From: DAHUYF01 sp035509275
GTDB lineage: Bacteria > Pseudomonadota > Alphaproteobacteria > ATCC43930 > CGMCC-115725
Direction: 5' to 3'
NCBI GenBank assembly: GCA_035509275.1
Contig: DATJLU010000146.1
Location: forward strand, 1-64,000
Length of the DNA: 64,000 nucleotides
This document shows, in pieces, positions 47,100-55,200 of this stretch. The notes beneath the pieces were generated by a model that was not told the origin of the DNA, searched no databases, and was given only the letters and a program-made list of their open reading frames with translations. The number at the start of each line of letters is the position of its first letter. The first letter of the stretch is position 1. Both the position numbers and the translations under genes were made by a program.

Positions 47100-48113
47100 A
47101 TGACTTCTCCTCGCCCCGAGACCTGGCTCAAGCCCACGCCCAAGGGCCTCTATTGCGAGCCCGGCGATTTCTACATCGATCCCGCCTGGCCGGTGCCGCG
47201 AGCCGTCATCACCCATGGCCATGGCGACCACGCGCACGCCCATAATCGCGCCGTGCTGGCGACGCCGGAGACCCTCGCCGTCATGCAAAGCCGTTTCGGC
47301 GCGGAGGCCGGCGGCAGTCTCGAGCCACTTGCCTATCACCGCCCGATCGAGCTCGGCGGCGTGCGCGTGACGCTGCTGCCGGCGGGGCATGTGCTGGGCA
47401 GCGCGCAGGTGATGATGGAGCATGGCGGGGGCCGCATCGTCGTTTCCGGCGATTACAAGCGGCGGCCCGATCCGACCTGTCCGCTGTTCGAGCCGCAGCC
47501 CTGCGATGTCTTCGTCACCGAGGCGACCTTCGGCCTGCCGGTGTTTCGCCATCCGCCGGATGGCGAGGAAATCCAGAAGCTGCTGCACTCGCTCCGGCTC
47601 TTTCCCGAGCGCTGCCACATCGTCGGCGTCTATGCGCTGGGCAAGTGCCAGCGCGTCCTGGCACTGCTGCGCCGCGCCGGCTATGCCGAGCCGGTCTATC
47701 TCCACGGCGCGCTGCAATCGCTCTGTGCGCTCTACGAGCGCTTCGGCGTGGCGCTGGGTCCGCTGCGCCCGGCGACAGGTGCGGCGCGCGAAGCGCTGGC
47801 CGGAAGCATCGTCCTGGCGCCGCCGGCCGCGCTCGCCGATCTCTGGTCGCGGCGCATGCCCGACCCGGTGGTGGCGCTCGCCTCCGGCTGGATGCGCGTC
47901 AAGCAGCGCGCCAAGCAGCGCGGCGTCGAGCTGCCGCTCGTCATCTCCGACCATGCCGATTGGGACGAGCTGACCGCAACCATGGCCGAGGTCGGCGCGG
48001 GCGAGATCTGGGTGACGCATGGCGCCGAGGAGGCGCTCGTCCGCCAGGCGCATCTCGCCGGATTGAAGGCGCGCGCGCTGTCGCTCAAAGGCTTCGAGGA
48101 CGAGGCGGAATGA
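47100..48113 (+). CDS. Ligase-associated DNA exonuclease (metallo-beta-lactamase fold)
   Basis: This 337-residue protein has the beta-lactamase/CPSF73-like metal motif ITHGHGDHAHAHN near 39-51, LLPAGHVLGSAQVMMEHGG, VSGDYKRR and TEATFGLPVF. It belongs to the exonuclease that accompanies the ATP-dependent ligase in the bacterial ligase-associated repair cassette. It would trim DNA ends for sealing. Its stop overlaps the ligase ATG (ATGA), implying coupled translation. An unrelated MFS gene lies upstream. Confidence 0.92.
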   Translation: MTSPRPETWLKPTPKGLYCEPGDFYIDPAWPVPRAVITHGHGDHAHAHNRAVLATPETLAVMQSRFGAEAGGSLEPLAYHRPIELGGVRVTLLPAGHVLGSAQVMMEHGGGRIVVSGDYKRRPDPTCPLFEPQPCDVFVTEATFGLPVFRHPPDGEEIQKLLHSLRLFPERCHIVGVYALGKCQRVLALLRRAGYAEPVYLHGALQSLCALYERFGVALGPLRPATGAAREALAGSIVLAPPAALADLWSRRMPDPVVALASGWMRVKQRAKQRGVELPLVISDHADWDELTATMAEVGAGEIWVTHGAEEALVRQAHLAGLKARALSLKGFEDEAE

Positions 48114-49675
48114 ACCGCTTCGCGGCGCTGCTCGATGGGTTGCTCTTCACCCCGGCGCGGCTCGGCAAGCTGCGGCTGATGAGCGAATATTTTTCCGGCA
48201 CACAAGATCCCGAGCGCGGCTGGGCGCTGGCGGCACTCACCGGCGAGCTGTCCTTTCGCGAAGTGAAGCCGGCGCAGATCCGCGATCTCGTGCTCGGCCG
48301 TGTCGATGGCGAGCTCTTCGGCTGGTCCTATGATTTCGTCGGCGATCTCGCCGAGACGGTGGCGCTGATCTGGCCGGTGCAGCCCGGCGCCAATCACGTG
48401 CCGGGGCTCGCCGAGATCGTCGCCGAGCTCGATGCGGCAACGCGCGCCAATGCCGGGGCGCGGCTCGAGCGTTGGCTCGACGCGCTCGACGCCACCGGCC
48501 GCTGGGCGCTGTTGAAGCTCATCACCGGCGGCTTGCGCGTCGGCGTCTCGGCGCGCCTGGCGAAAACCGCGCTGGCCGAGCGCTGGCAGGTGCCGCTCGC
48601 CGAGATCGAAGCGGTGTGGCACGGGCTCAACCCGCCTTATGGCGAGCTCTTCGCCTGGCTCGAAGGGCGGGCGCCGCGGCCGGAGAGCGCCGGCAAGCCG
48701 ACCTTCCATCCGCTGATGCTGGCACAGCCGCTCGAAGACCCTGATCTCGATACGCTCGACGCCGCGGCTTATCGCGCCGAATGGAAATGGGACGGCATCC
48801 GCGTCCAGCTCGTCGGCCGCGGCGGCGAGAAACGGCTCTATTCGCGCTCGGGCGACGATATCGGCGAGGCGTTCCCCGACATCGTCGCGACGATGCCGGC
48901 GGATGTTGTGCTCGATGGTGAGCTGCTGGTGCTGCGCCAAGGCGAGGTCATGCCGTTCAACGATCTGCAGCAGCGGCTCAACCGCAAGACCGCTTCGGCG
49001 AAAATGCTCGAGCAGTTTCCCGCCTGGGTGCGGCTGTACGACATGCTGGAAGAAGCGGGCGAAGATGTGCGCGCGCTGCCTTTCGATGAGCGCCGGCGCC
49101 GGCTCGAGCAATGGTATGGCGCGGCGCCGCGCGAGCGGATGGATCTCTCGCCACTCATTCCATTTGGGAGCTGGGACGAGCTGAGAGAGCTGCGCGAGGG
49201 CGCGCGCGCCCGCGGCATCGAGGGGCTAATGCTGAAGCGCGGCGATGCGCCTTACCTCGCGGGCAGGCCGAAAGGCCCGTGGTTCAAATGGAAGCGCGGC
49301 GCGCTCACCGTCGATACGGTGCTGATGTACGCGCAGCGCGGCCATGGCAAGCGCTCTTCCTTCTACTCCGACTACACCTTCGGCGCCTGGCGCGACGGGA
49401 CGCTGGTGCCGGTGGGGAAGGCCTATTCCGGCTTCACCGATGAAGAGCTGAAGCGGCTCGACCGCTGGGTGCGCGACAACACGGTGGAGCGCTTCGGCCC
49501 GGTGCGCGAGGTCGCGCCGAGCCTGGTGTTGGAGATCGCCTTCGACAGCGTCCACCACTCGACCCGCCACAAATCCGGTCTCGCGCTGCGCTTCCCGCGC
49601 GTCCACCGCATCCGCTGGGACAAGCCCGCGGCGGAAGCTGACACGGTCGAGATGCTGGAGCGGTTGGTGGTGTAG
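48110..49675 (+). CDS. ATP-dependent DNA ligase (LigC/ligase-associated cassette type)
   Basis: This 521-residue ligase has an N-terminal helical DNA-binding domain (1-190) and the nucleotidyltransferase motif AEWKWDGIRVQL with catalytic Lys226. LYSRSGDDIGEAFPDIV (motif III-like), VLDGELLVLRQGEV and GLMLKRGDAPYLAGRPKGPWFKWKRGAL (motifs IV-V) and an OB-fold end with ALRFPRVHRIRWDK follow. It seals nicks using ATP. It overlaps the exonuclease gene by 4 bases. The helicase and PdeM genes that usually complete the cassette are not found downstream. Confidence 0.94.
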   Translation: MNRFAALLDGLLFTPARLGKLRLMSEYFSGTQDPERGWALAALTGELSFREVKPAQIRDLVLGRVDGELFGWSYDFVGDLAETVALIWPVQPGANHVPGLAEIVAELDAATRANAGARLERWLDALDATGRWALLKLITGGLRVGVSARLAKTALAERWQVPLAEIEAVWHGLNPPYGELFAWLEGRAPRPESAGKPTFHPLMLAQPLEDPDLDTLDAAAYRAEWKWDGIRVQLVGRGGEKRLYSRSGDDIGEAFPDIVATMPADVVLDGELLVLRQGEVMPFNDLQQRLNRKTASAKMLEQFPAWVRLYDMLEEAGEDVRALPFDERRRRLEQWYGAAPRERMDLSPLIPFGSWDELRELREGARARGIEGLMLKRGDAPYLAGRPKGPWFKWKRGALTVDTVLMYAQRGHGKRSSFYSDYTFGAWRDGTLVPVGKAYSGFTDEELKRLDRWVRDNTVERFGPVREVAPSLVLEIAFDSVHHSTRHKSGLALRFPRVHRIRWDKPAAEADTVEMLERLVV

Positions 49676-49725
49676 GGCGGGAGGGGATGCGTATCGACGT
49701 CGACGGGTGCAATGCGGCGGCGATG

Positions 49726-49800
49726 TATGGATTCCCGCTTTCGCGGGAATGACGGAACAATTTTCTAGTATCGTCACCCCTGCGAAAGCGGGGGTCCATC
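49726..49800. repeat. Two short dispersed hairpins of the GAAAGCGGG family
   Basis: ATGGATTCCCGCTTTCGCGGGAATGACGG (49728-49754 region) is followed by GTCACCCCTGCGAAAGCGGGGGTCCAT (49773-49799). Each is a hairpin related to the arms of the longer elements. They lie between the ligase stop and the next gene, in an otherwise empty interval. Confidence 0.75.
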
Positions 49801-49907
49801 TCTGTGTCTCGATTACCCAACCTGGAAGTGATTTGCGGCGATGCCATGAACGCCGGTGCCAAACTCTCGCGCTTGTTCGGTCACACACGATGTGGCCATA
49901 ATTCATC

Positions 49908-52124
49908 ATGCGGGCGACGTCGGAGAGAAATAACCGGGGGCATATCTGGCGTTTTTTTCGCGCCGGGGGCTTTGATCAGGTGCGGCTCGACAGCGGCGAG
50001 GATCTCGCCGCTCTGGGCATGCTCGATCAGAAGCTTTGGGTTGCGCTCGCTTGCCCGACGCGCGGGATTGAATTCGACGCGCGGACGCTCGACCTCGTCG
50101 ACAGCGACGGGGATGGCCGCATCCGAGCGCCTGAGATCCTGGCGGCGACGCAATGGGCGACCGGCCTGCTCCGCGATCTCCACGGGCTGACGCAGGGTCG
50201 CGACACGCTGCCGCTGGCCGCGATCAATGACGAGATCGAGGAAGGGCGCGAGCTGCGCGCCTCGGCGGCGGCGATCCTCAAAATGCTGGGGAAGCCTGAG
50301 GCGGCCGAGATCTCGCTGCAGGATGCCGCCGACAGCGAGCATATTTTCAACGGCACGCCGTTCAACGGCGATGGCGTGATCCCGTCCGACGCCGCCGACA
50401 ACGCCGCGACACGCGCTGCGATCGACGAGATCATCGCCTGCGTCGGCGCCGAAACCGACCGCAGCGGCAAGCCGGGCCTCTCGGTTGCCAAGGCAGCGCA
50501 ATTCTTCGACGGCGCGGCGGCATATTCGGCGTGGTACCGCGAGGCTGAAGCGGCGGAGGCCGCCACTTTCCCGCTCGGCGCGGCGACCGCTTCGGCGGCG
50601 ACGCTGTTGCGCGAGCTGCAACCCAAGCTCGACGATTATTTCACCCGCAACCGGCTGGCGGCGTTCGATCGAACGGCGGGCGAAGCGCTCAACCCGCCGG
50701 CCGCGCTTTACGAGGCGCTCTCGGCGCATAACGTAACACCCGACCAGCCGGAGATTCGCGCGCTGCCGCTGGCGCATATCGGCGCAAACGCGGCGCTGCC
50801 ACTCGATCAGGGCCTCAACCCCGCCTTCGTCGAGCCGATCAGCCGGCTGCGGCGGGACATCGTCGCACCGCTGATCGGCGACCAGACGAGCCTGGGCGAG
50901 CGCGAATGGGCGGCGATCAAAGAGCGCTTTGCTCCTTATGAAGCCTGGCTGGCGCGGCGCCCCAACACGGCCGCCGCCGGCCTTGAGATCGAGCGCGCAC
51001 GCCATCTCCTGGCGGTCAAGCCGCGGATCGACGAATTGCTGGCGCGCGATCAGTCGCTCGCGCCCGAGATGAACGCCATTGCCCGCGTCGAGAAGCTGCT
51101 GCGGTTTCAGCGCGATCTGTTGAAGCTCGCCAACAACACGGTCTCGTTCCGCGATTTCTATACCCGTACCGGCAAGGGTGCGTTCCAGGCCGGCACGCTC
51201 TACATCGATGGCCGCAGCTGCGAGCTCTGCGTCCCCGTGGTGGATGAGACGAAGCATGCGGCGCTGGCGAGCCTGAGCCGCACCTATCTGGCGTATTGCG
51301 CCTGCGTGCGCCGCGGCGGCACGGAGAAGATGACGATCGCCGCCGCCGTGACGGCAGGCGATGCCGACAACCTCCTGGTCGGCCGCAACGGCATCTTCTA
51401 CGACCGCAAAAGCCGCGACTGGGATGCGACCATCATCAAGCTGGTCGAGAATCCGATCAGCCTGCGCCAGGCGTTCTGGATGCCCTATCGGCAGGCGGCG
51501 CGGTTCGTCGGCGACCAGGTGAACAAGTTTGCGGCGGCACGCGCGGCGGCGAGCCAGGCGCAGCTCCAGGCGGCCGCCATGCAGCCGGCGGCCGCAACGG
51601 CCCCGGCTCCGGCTGCTGCTCCGGCGCCGGCCGCCGCCGCGGCGCCCGCGCCAGCGCCGGCCGCGGCGCCGCCGGCCAGCCAGACCTATGACGCGGCGCG
51701 CTTCGCCGGCATCTTCGCCGCGATCGGCCTCGCGATCGGCGCGATCGGGACGGCGATCGCATCGGTCATCACCGGCTTTTTGAGTCTCTCCTGGTGGCAG
51801 ATGCCGCTCGCCGTGCTCGGGCTCATCGTTCTCATCTCCGGGCCGTCGATGCTGATCGCCGCTTTGAAGCTCAGGACGCGCAATCTCGGGCCGATCCTCG
51901 ATGCCTGCGGCTGGGCGGTCAACACGCGGCTGCGCCTCAATATTCCTTTCGGCACCGCGCTGACCGCGTTGGCGCATCTGCCGCCGCAGGCGGAACGCTC
52001 GCTCAGCGATCCCTATGCCGATAAGCGCCGGCCCTGGCCGCTTTATGGCGCCATCATCATTGTGATCGTCGCGCTGATCGCGGCGTGGCGGCTCGGGCTG
52101 TTCAAGCGCTGGATCGGCGGGTAG
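49908..52124 (+). CDS. EF-hand-containing membrane protein of unknown function (738 residues)
   Basis: This protein has a perfect EF-hand loop near the N-terminus: D65-S-D67-G-D69-G-R-I-R-A-P-E76. A second loop-like segment is FNGDGVIPSDAAD near 140. The middle is long, helical and soluble. An Ala/Pro linker (about 555-596) leads to three predicted transmembrane segments near 599-625, 631-655 and 713-730. I recognise no family. It may be a calcium-responsive membrane-anchored protein. ATG 49908 lacks a good ribosome-binding site. Confidence 0.75.
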   Translation: MRATSERNNRGHIWRFFRAGGFDQVRLDSGEDLAALGMLDQKLWVALACPTRGIEFDARTLDLVDSDGDGRIRAPEILAATQWATGLLRDLHGLTQGRDTLPLAAINDEIEEGRELRASAAAILKMLGKPEAAEISLQDAADSEHIFNGTPFNGDGVIPSDAADNAATRAAIDEIIACVGAETDRSGKPGLSVAKAAQFFDGAAAYSAWYREAEAAEAATFPLGAATASAATLLRELQPKLDDYFTRNRLAAFDRTAGEALNPPAALYEALSAHNVTPDQPEIRALPLAHIGANAALPLDQGLNPAFVEPISRLRRDIVAPLIGDQTSLGEREWAAIKERFAPYEAWLARRPNTAAAGLEIERARHLLAVKPRIDELLARDQSLAPEMNAIARVEKLLRFQRDLLKLANNTVSFRDFYTRTGKGAFQAGTLYIDGRSCELCVPVVDETKHAALASLSRTYLAYCACVRRGGTEKMTIAAAVTAGDADNLLVGRNGIFYDRKSRDWDATIIKLVENPISLRQAFWMPYRQAARFVGDQVNKFAAARAAASQAQLQAAAMQPAAATAPAPAAAPAPAAAAAPAPAPAAAPPASQTYDAARFAGIFAAIGLAIGAIGTAIASVITGFLSLSWWQMPLAVLGLIVLISGPSMLIAALKLRTRNLGPILDACGWAVNTRLRLNIPFGTALTALAHLPPQAERSLSDPYADKRRPWPLYGAIIIVIVALIAAWRLGLFKRWIGG

Positions 52125-52156
52125 GGGCGCTGGTCGCTCGCGAAAATCAAATACTT

Positions 52157-52246
52157 CCGCTTTTCCCGCGAAAGCGGGAATCCAGAGCCACGGGCTCCGC
52201 TCTTCGAATCTGAGGCTCCTGGATGCCCGCTTTCGCGGGCAAGGCG
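52157..52246. repeat. Dispersed palindromic element, family A
   Basis: TTTTCCCGCGAAAGCGGGAA, TCCAGAGCCACGGGCTCCGC, TCCTGGATGCCCGCTTTCGC and GGGCAAGGCG, as in the copies at 37790 and 58311. It lies upstream of the candidate NtrC dyad and sigma-54 promoter. Confidence 0.85.
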
Positions 52247-52400
52247 ATTGGGGGAAGCTGCGTCGGCCCTTGGCAGTCGCCCACTTGTATTACCCGAGCC
52301 CCGCCGCTCGCGCCCAAGTTTTGAGCAGATCGAAGCCGGGCGAGGCCAGCGAATGGACAGGCCGGCGCCTCTGGCGGCGCCGTGGCCGCGACCCGGCGCA

Positions 52401-52416
52401 TGGCACGGTCGTTGCA
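52401..52416 (+). promoter_or_regulatory. Sigma-54 promoter of ABC transporter operon
   Basis: TGGCAC-GGTCG-TTGCA matches the -24/-12 consensus (TGGCAC-N5-TTGCA), with exactly ten bases between GG and GC. Transcription would start at about 52427, 30 bases before the substrate-binding protein ATG. A TGC-N11-GCA dyad at 52259-52275 could be a weak NtrC site. This implies an enhancer-dependent, probably nitrogen-regulated operon. Confidence 0.8.
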
Positions 52417-52456
52417 CGAATCGGGCAACGCGTCCCTGGCAAAGGAAGGGTTCCTC

Positions 52457-53410
52457 ATGCTGTCGCGCCGGGCGTTTCTCGGATCGGCCGTCGCCGCGTC
52501 CGCTGCCGGTATTGGCTGGTCGGCGCGCGGCGAAGAGACGGTCACGATACGGATGGGCGTGTTGAAGCTCATTCACTCGATCACGCCTTATTTCTATGAG
52601 CGCTTCCTTCCGGCGGGCTATCGCATCGAGATCATTCCGTTCTCGACCCCGACCGACGGCAAGGATGCAGTGGCGACACGCTCGGTCGATTTCGGCACCT
52701 TCGGCATCGCCGCCGCGATTCTGGGATCGGCCGCCCACCAGCCGGTCGTCGTCTTCGGCGCCGAATGCAACAAGGGCATGGCGGTGGTGGCGCGCAAGGA
52801 TTCGCCGATCGCGGCGATCACCGACCTCAAAGGCAAGATCGTGGGCATCCTGCCCGGTACGACGCAGCAGGTCTTCTTCTATGAGCGGCTGCATATGGTG
52901 GGCATGACGCCACAGGACATCCGGGAGGTGCGAATCGGCTTTGCCGACATGCCGGCTGCCTTGGCGCGCGGCGATATCGACGCCTATGTCGGCGCCGAGC
53001 CGGGGCCGAGCCTTTCGCTGGTCGATGGCAGCGGCAAGATCGTCGAGTATCCCTATTCGACGCCGATGGGCAGCCTCAACATGATCCTCGCGACCCATGG
53101 CGAAACCCTCGCCAAGCAGCCGGAGCGGGTGAAGATGATGCTCGATCTGCAGCGCCAGGCAAGCGCCTATGCCATGGCGCATCCGGACGAGATGGTGGCG
53201 ATGACGGTGCAGAAGCTCGGCCTCAACAAAGCCGCCGTGGCGCGCGCCGTCGGCAATGTCGAGCTGGATTGGCAGATGACGCCGCTGATGGTCGACGAGG
53301 TTCACTCCTACGCCGAGCACATGCTTGCCTTGAAGCAGATCCGCGAGCTGCCGGATTTCAACACCCTCCTCGCGCCGCAATTCTCGGATCAGCTGGCGAA
53401 GCGCGCCTGA
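52457..53410 (+). CDS. ABC transporter substrate-binding protein (SsuA/NMT1-like), Tat-exported
   Basis: This 317-residue protein has a twin-arginine-type signal (LSRRAFLGSAVAASAAGIG) and a periplasmic fold: TIRMGVLKLIHSITPYFYE, DFGTFGIAAAILGSAAHQPVVVFG, and ITDLKGKIVGILPGTTQQVFFY, typical of nitrate/sulfonate/taurine-type binding proteins. ATG 52457 has AAGGAAGGG upstream and follows the sigma-54 promoter by 40 bases. It opens a three-gene importer. Given the following amidase, the ligand may be a ureido or related nitrogen compound. Confidence 0.92.
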   Translation: MLSRRAFLGSAVAASAAGIGWSARGEETVTIRMGVLKLIHSITPYFYERFLPAGYRIEIIPFSTPTDGKDAVATRSVDFGTFGIAAAILGSAAHQPVVVFGAECNKGMAVVARKDSPIAAITDLKGKIVGILPGTTQQVFFYERLHMVGMTPQDIREVRIGFADMPAALARGDIDAYVGAEPGPSLSLVDGSGKIVEYPYSTPMGSLNMILATHGETLAKQPERVKMMLDLQRQASAYAMAHPDEMVAMTVQKLGLNKAAVARAVGNVELDWQMTPLMVDEVHSYAEHMLALKQIRELPDFNTLLAPQFSDQLAKRA

Positions 53411-53418
53411 GAAACGCG

Positions 53419-54216
53419 ATGGGCGCCCGCGGGCAAACGCCGCCGGGATCGGTTGCTTTCGTATTGCCGGTCCTGCTGCTCGGTCTGTGGTGGGCGCTGA
53501 CGCGCAACCATCCCGATGGGCTCATTCCGCAGCCCGGCCAGATCGCCAGCGAGTTCGTCGACCTTGCGGGACTCGCCGGCAACAACGATTCCTTTAGCGG
53601 CACGCTGTGGCTCAATCTGCTCGCCTCCGCAGAGCGGGTCTATGGCGGGTTTCTGCTGTCGGCGAGCCTGGCGCTGCCGCTCGGCTTGCTGATCGGCCAG
53701 CTCCCGCTGTTCCGCCGCATACTCGACAGCACCTTGCAGGTGCTGCGGCCGGTGCCGGTGACGGCCTGGCAGCCGCTGTTCCTGATCCTGTTCGGGCTGG
53801 GCTCGCACACCGCGCTGCTGCTGGTGACCCTGGGCTGTTTCTATCCCATCCTGCTCAACACGGTTCTCGGCGTGCGCAGCGTCGAGCCGCGGCTGCTGGA
53901 AGCGGCGGCGATGCTCGGCGTCTCGCGCTCCGCGATCTTTCCGAAGGTCGTCCTGCCCTCGGCGCTGCCGGGCATCGTCACCGGGTTGCGGCTGGGCTTG
54001 GGCTTCGCCTGGGTGGTGATCGTGGTGGGCGAGATCAGCGGCGTCAGAACCGGCCTCGGCGCGATGATCACCGATGCGCGCGAGGTGTCGCGCACCGATG
54101 TCGTCATTGCCGGGATGGTGACCATCGGTGCGATCGGTTTTCTGTCCGACCGCGCGGTTCAGCTGGCGAGTCGGCGAATCCTGCGCTGGAGCCCGCGGCA
54201 TGGCGCTGATGGCTGA
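53419..54216 (+). CDS. ABC transporter permease (SsuC-like)
   Basis: This 265-residue, six-helix permease has VAFVLPVLLLGLWWALTRNHP in TM1 and GGFLLSASLALPLGLLIGQLPL at the start of the transport domain. The coupling motif is EAAAMLGVSRSAIFPKVVLPSALPGIVTGLRLGLGFAW. It starts 8 bases after the binding-protein stop and overlaps the ATPase gene. The number of helices and the EAA loop match the sulfonate/nitrate permease family. Confidence 0.93.
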   Translation: MGARGQTPPGSVAFVLPVLLLGLWWALTRNHPDGLIPQPGQIASEFVDLAGLAGNNDSFSGTLWLNLLASAERVYGGFLLSASLALPLGLLIGQLPLFRRILDSTLQVLRPVPVTAWQPLFLILFGLGSHTALLLVTLGCFYPILLNTVLGVRSVEPRLLEAAAMLGVSRSAIFPKVVLPSALPGIVTGLRLGLGFAWVVIVVGEISGVRTGLGAMITDAREVSRTDVVIAGMVTIGAIGFLSDRAVQLASRRILRWSPRHGADG

Positions 54217-55021
54217 AGCGATCGCCGCGCGCCAAGCCGCGGCGGATCCGGTCCTCGCGATCGCGCATGTTCACAAGCGCTTTGCCGTCTCCGGCGGCGA
54301 GGTCGAGGCGCTGCGCGAGGTGAATCTCGAGATCGGTCGCGGCGAGTTTCTCTGCCTCATCGGCGCCTCGGGCTGCGGCAAATCCACTTTGCTCCGCCTC
54401 ATCGGCGGCTTCGAGCGGCCGAGCGAAGGCCGCATCCTGATGAATGGCAGCGAGGTGAGGGGACCCGGACCCGAGCGCGGCATGGTGTTCCAGGATTACG
54501 GTCTCTTTCCCTGGCTTTCGGTCCGCCGCAACATCGAGTTCGGGCCGGCCGCGCGCGGCCTGGCGCGCGACCTGGTGCGGGCGGCGGGCGAGCGCTTCAT
54601 CGCCATGATCGGGCTCGCGCGCTTCGCCGATGCCTATCCGCACGAGCTGTCGGGCGGCATGAAGCAGCGCGTCGCGATCGCGCGCGTCCTCGCCAATGAT
54701 GCCGCCATCGTGTTGATGGACGAGCCGTTCGGCGCGCTCGACGCGATGACGCGCGAGCGATTGCAGCTCGAGCTGCTGACGCTGTGGCAGGGCACCCGCC
54801 TCACCGTGCTGTTCGTGACCCATGCGATCGAAGAGGCGATCCTGCTCGCCGACCGGATCGTGGTGATGTCGCCCAATCCCGGACGCATCGCCGAGATCGT
54901 CCCGGTGACCTTGCCGCGGCCCCGCGATGTCGCCTCGCCCGCCTTCAACGCGCTGCGCCGAGAGCTCGCCCTGATGCTGCATGGCAGAGAGACCGGCGCA
55001 GCGCCAACCGCCATCGGCTGA
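54200..55021 (+). CDS. ABC transporter ATP-binding protein (SsuB-like)
   Basis: This 273-residue ATPase has Walker A GASGCGKST, the Q-loop VFQDYGLFPW, the signature LSGGMKQR, Walker B VLMDEPFG, and the switch His in VTHAIEEA. It energises the importer. ATG 54200 has GGAG about 8 bases upstream and overlaps the permease gene by 17 bases; ATG 54209 is possible. A family A repeat separates it from the amidase gene. Confidence 0.94.
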   Translation: MALMAEAIAARQAAADPVLAIAHVHKRFAVSGGEVEALREVNLEIGRGEFLCLIGASGCGKSTLLRLIGGFERPSEGRILMNGSEVRGPGPERGMVFQDYGLFPWLSVRRNIEFGPAARGLARDLVRAAGERFIAMIGLARFADAYPHELSGGMKQRVAIARVLANDAAIVLMDEPFGALDAMTRERLQLELLTLWQGTRLTVLFVTHAIEEAILLADRIVVMSPNPGRIAEIVPVTLPRPRDVASPAFNALRRELALMLHGRETGAAPTAIG

Positions 55022-55060
55022 GCGGGACCGGATCGAATGGTTGCTTCCAACATTGCGTTC

Positions 55061-55150
55061 CGCCGTCCCCGCGAAAGCCGGGACCCAGAGTCATGCGCCG
55101 TGCTCATCGGGGCTGAAGTTCCTGGATGCCCGCTTTCGCGGGCAAGGCGA
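55061..55150. repeat. Dispersed palindromic element, family A
   Basis: CCGCCGTCCCCGCGAAAGCC, GGGACCCAGAGTCATGCGCC, CATCGGGGCTGAAGTTCCTG and GATGCCCGCTTTCGCGGGCA, as at 40565. It lies between the ABC ATPase and amidase genes; its stem could attenuate read-through within the operon. Confidence 0.83.
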
Positions 55151-55200
55151 AACTTAGACAACGGGGAAATCCATATTGGATACGCCCCTAGGATGTTCCG

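Noticed and set aside
49881..51977. 698-codon minus-strand open frame
   Set aside because: Antisense shadow of the EF-hand/membrane protein gene; its composition is unlike protein.
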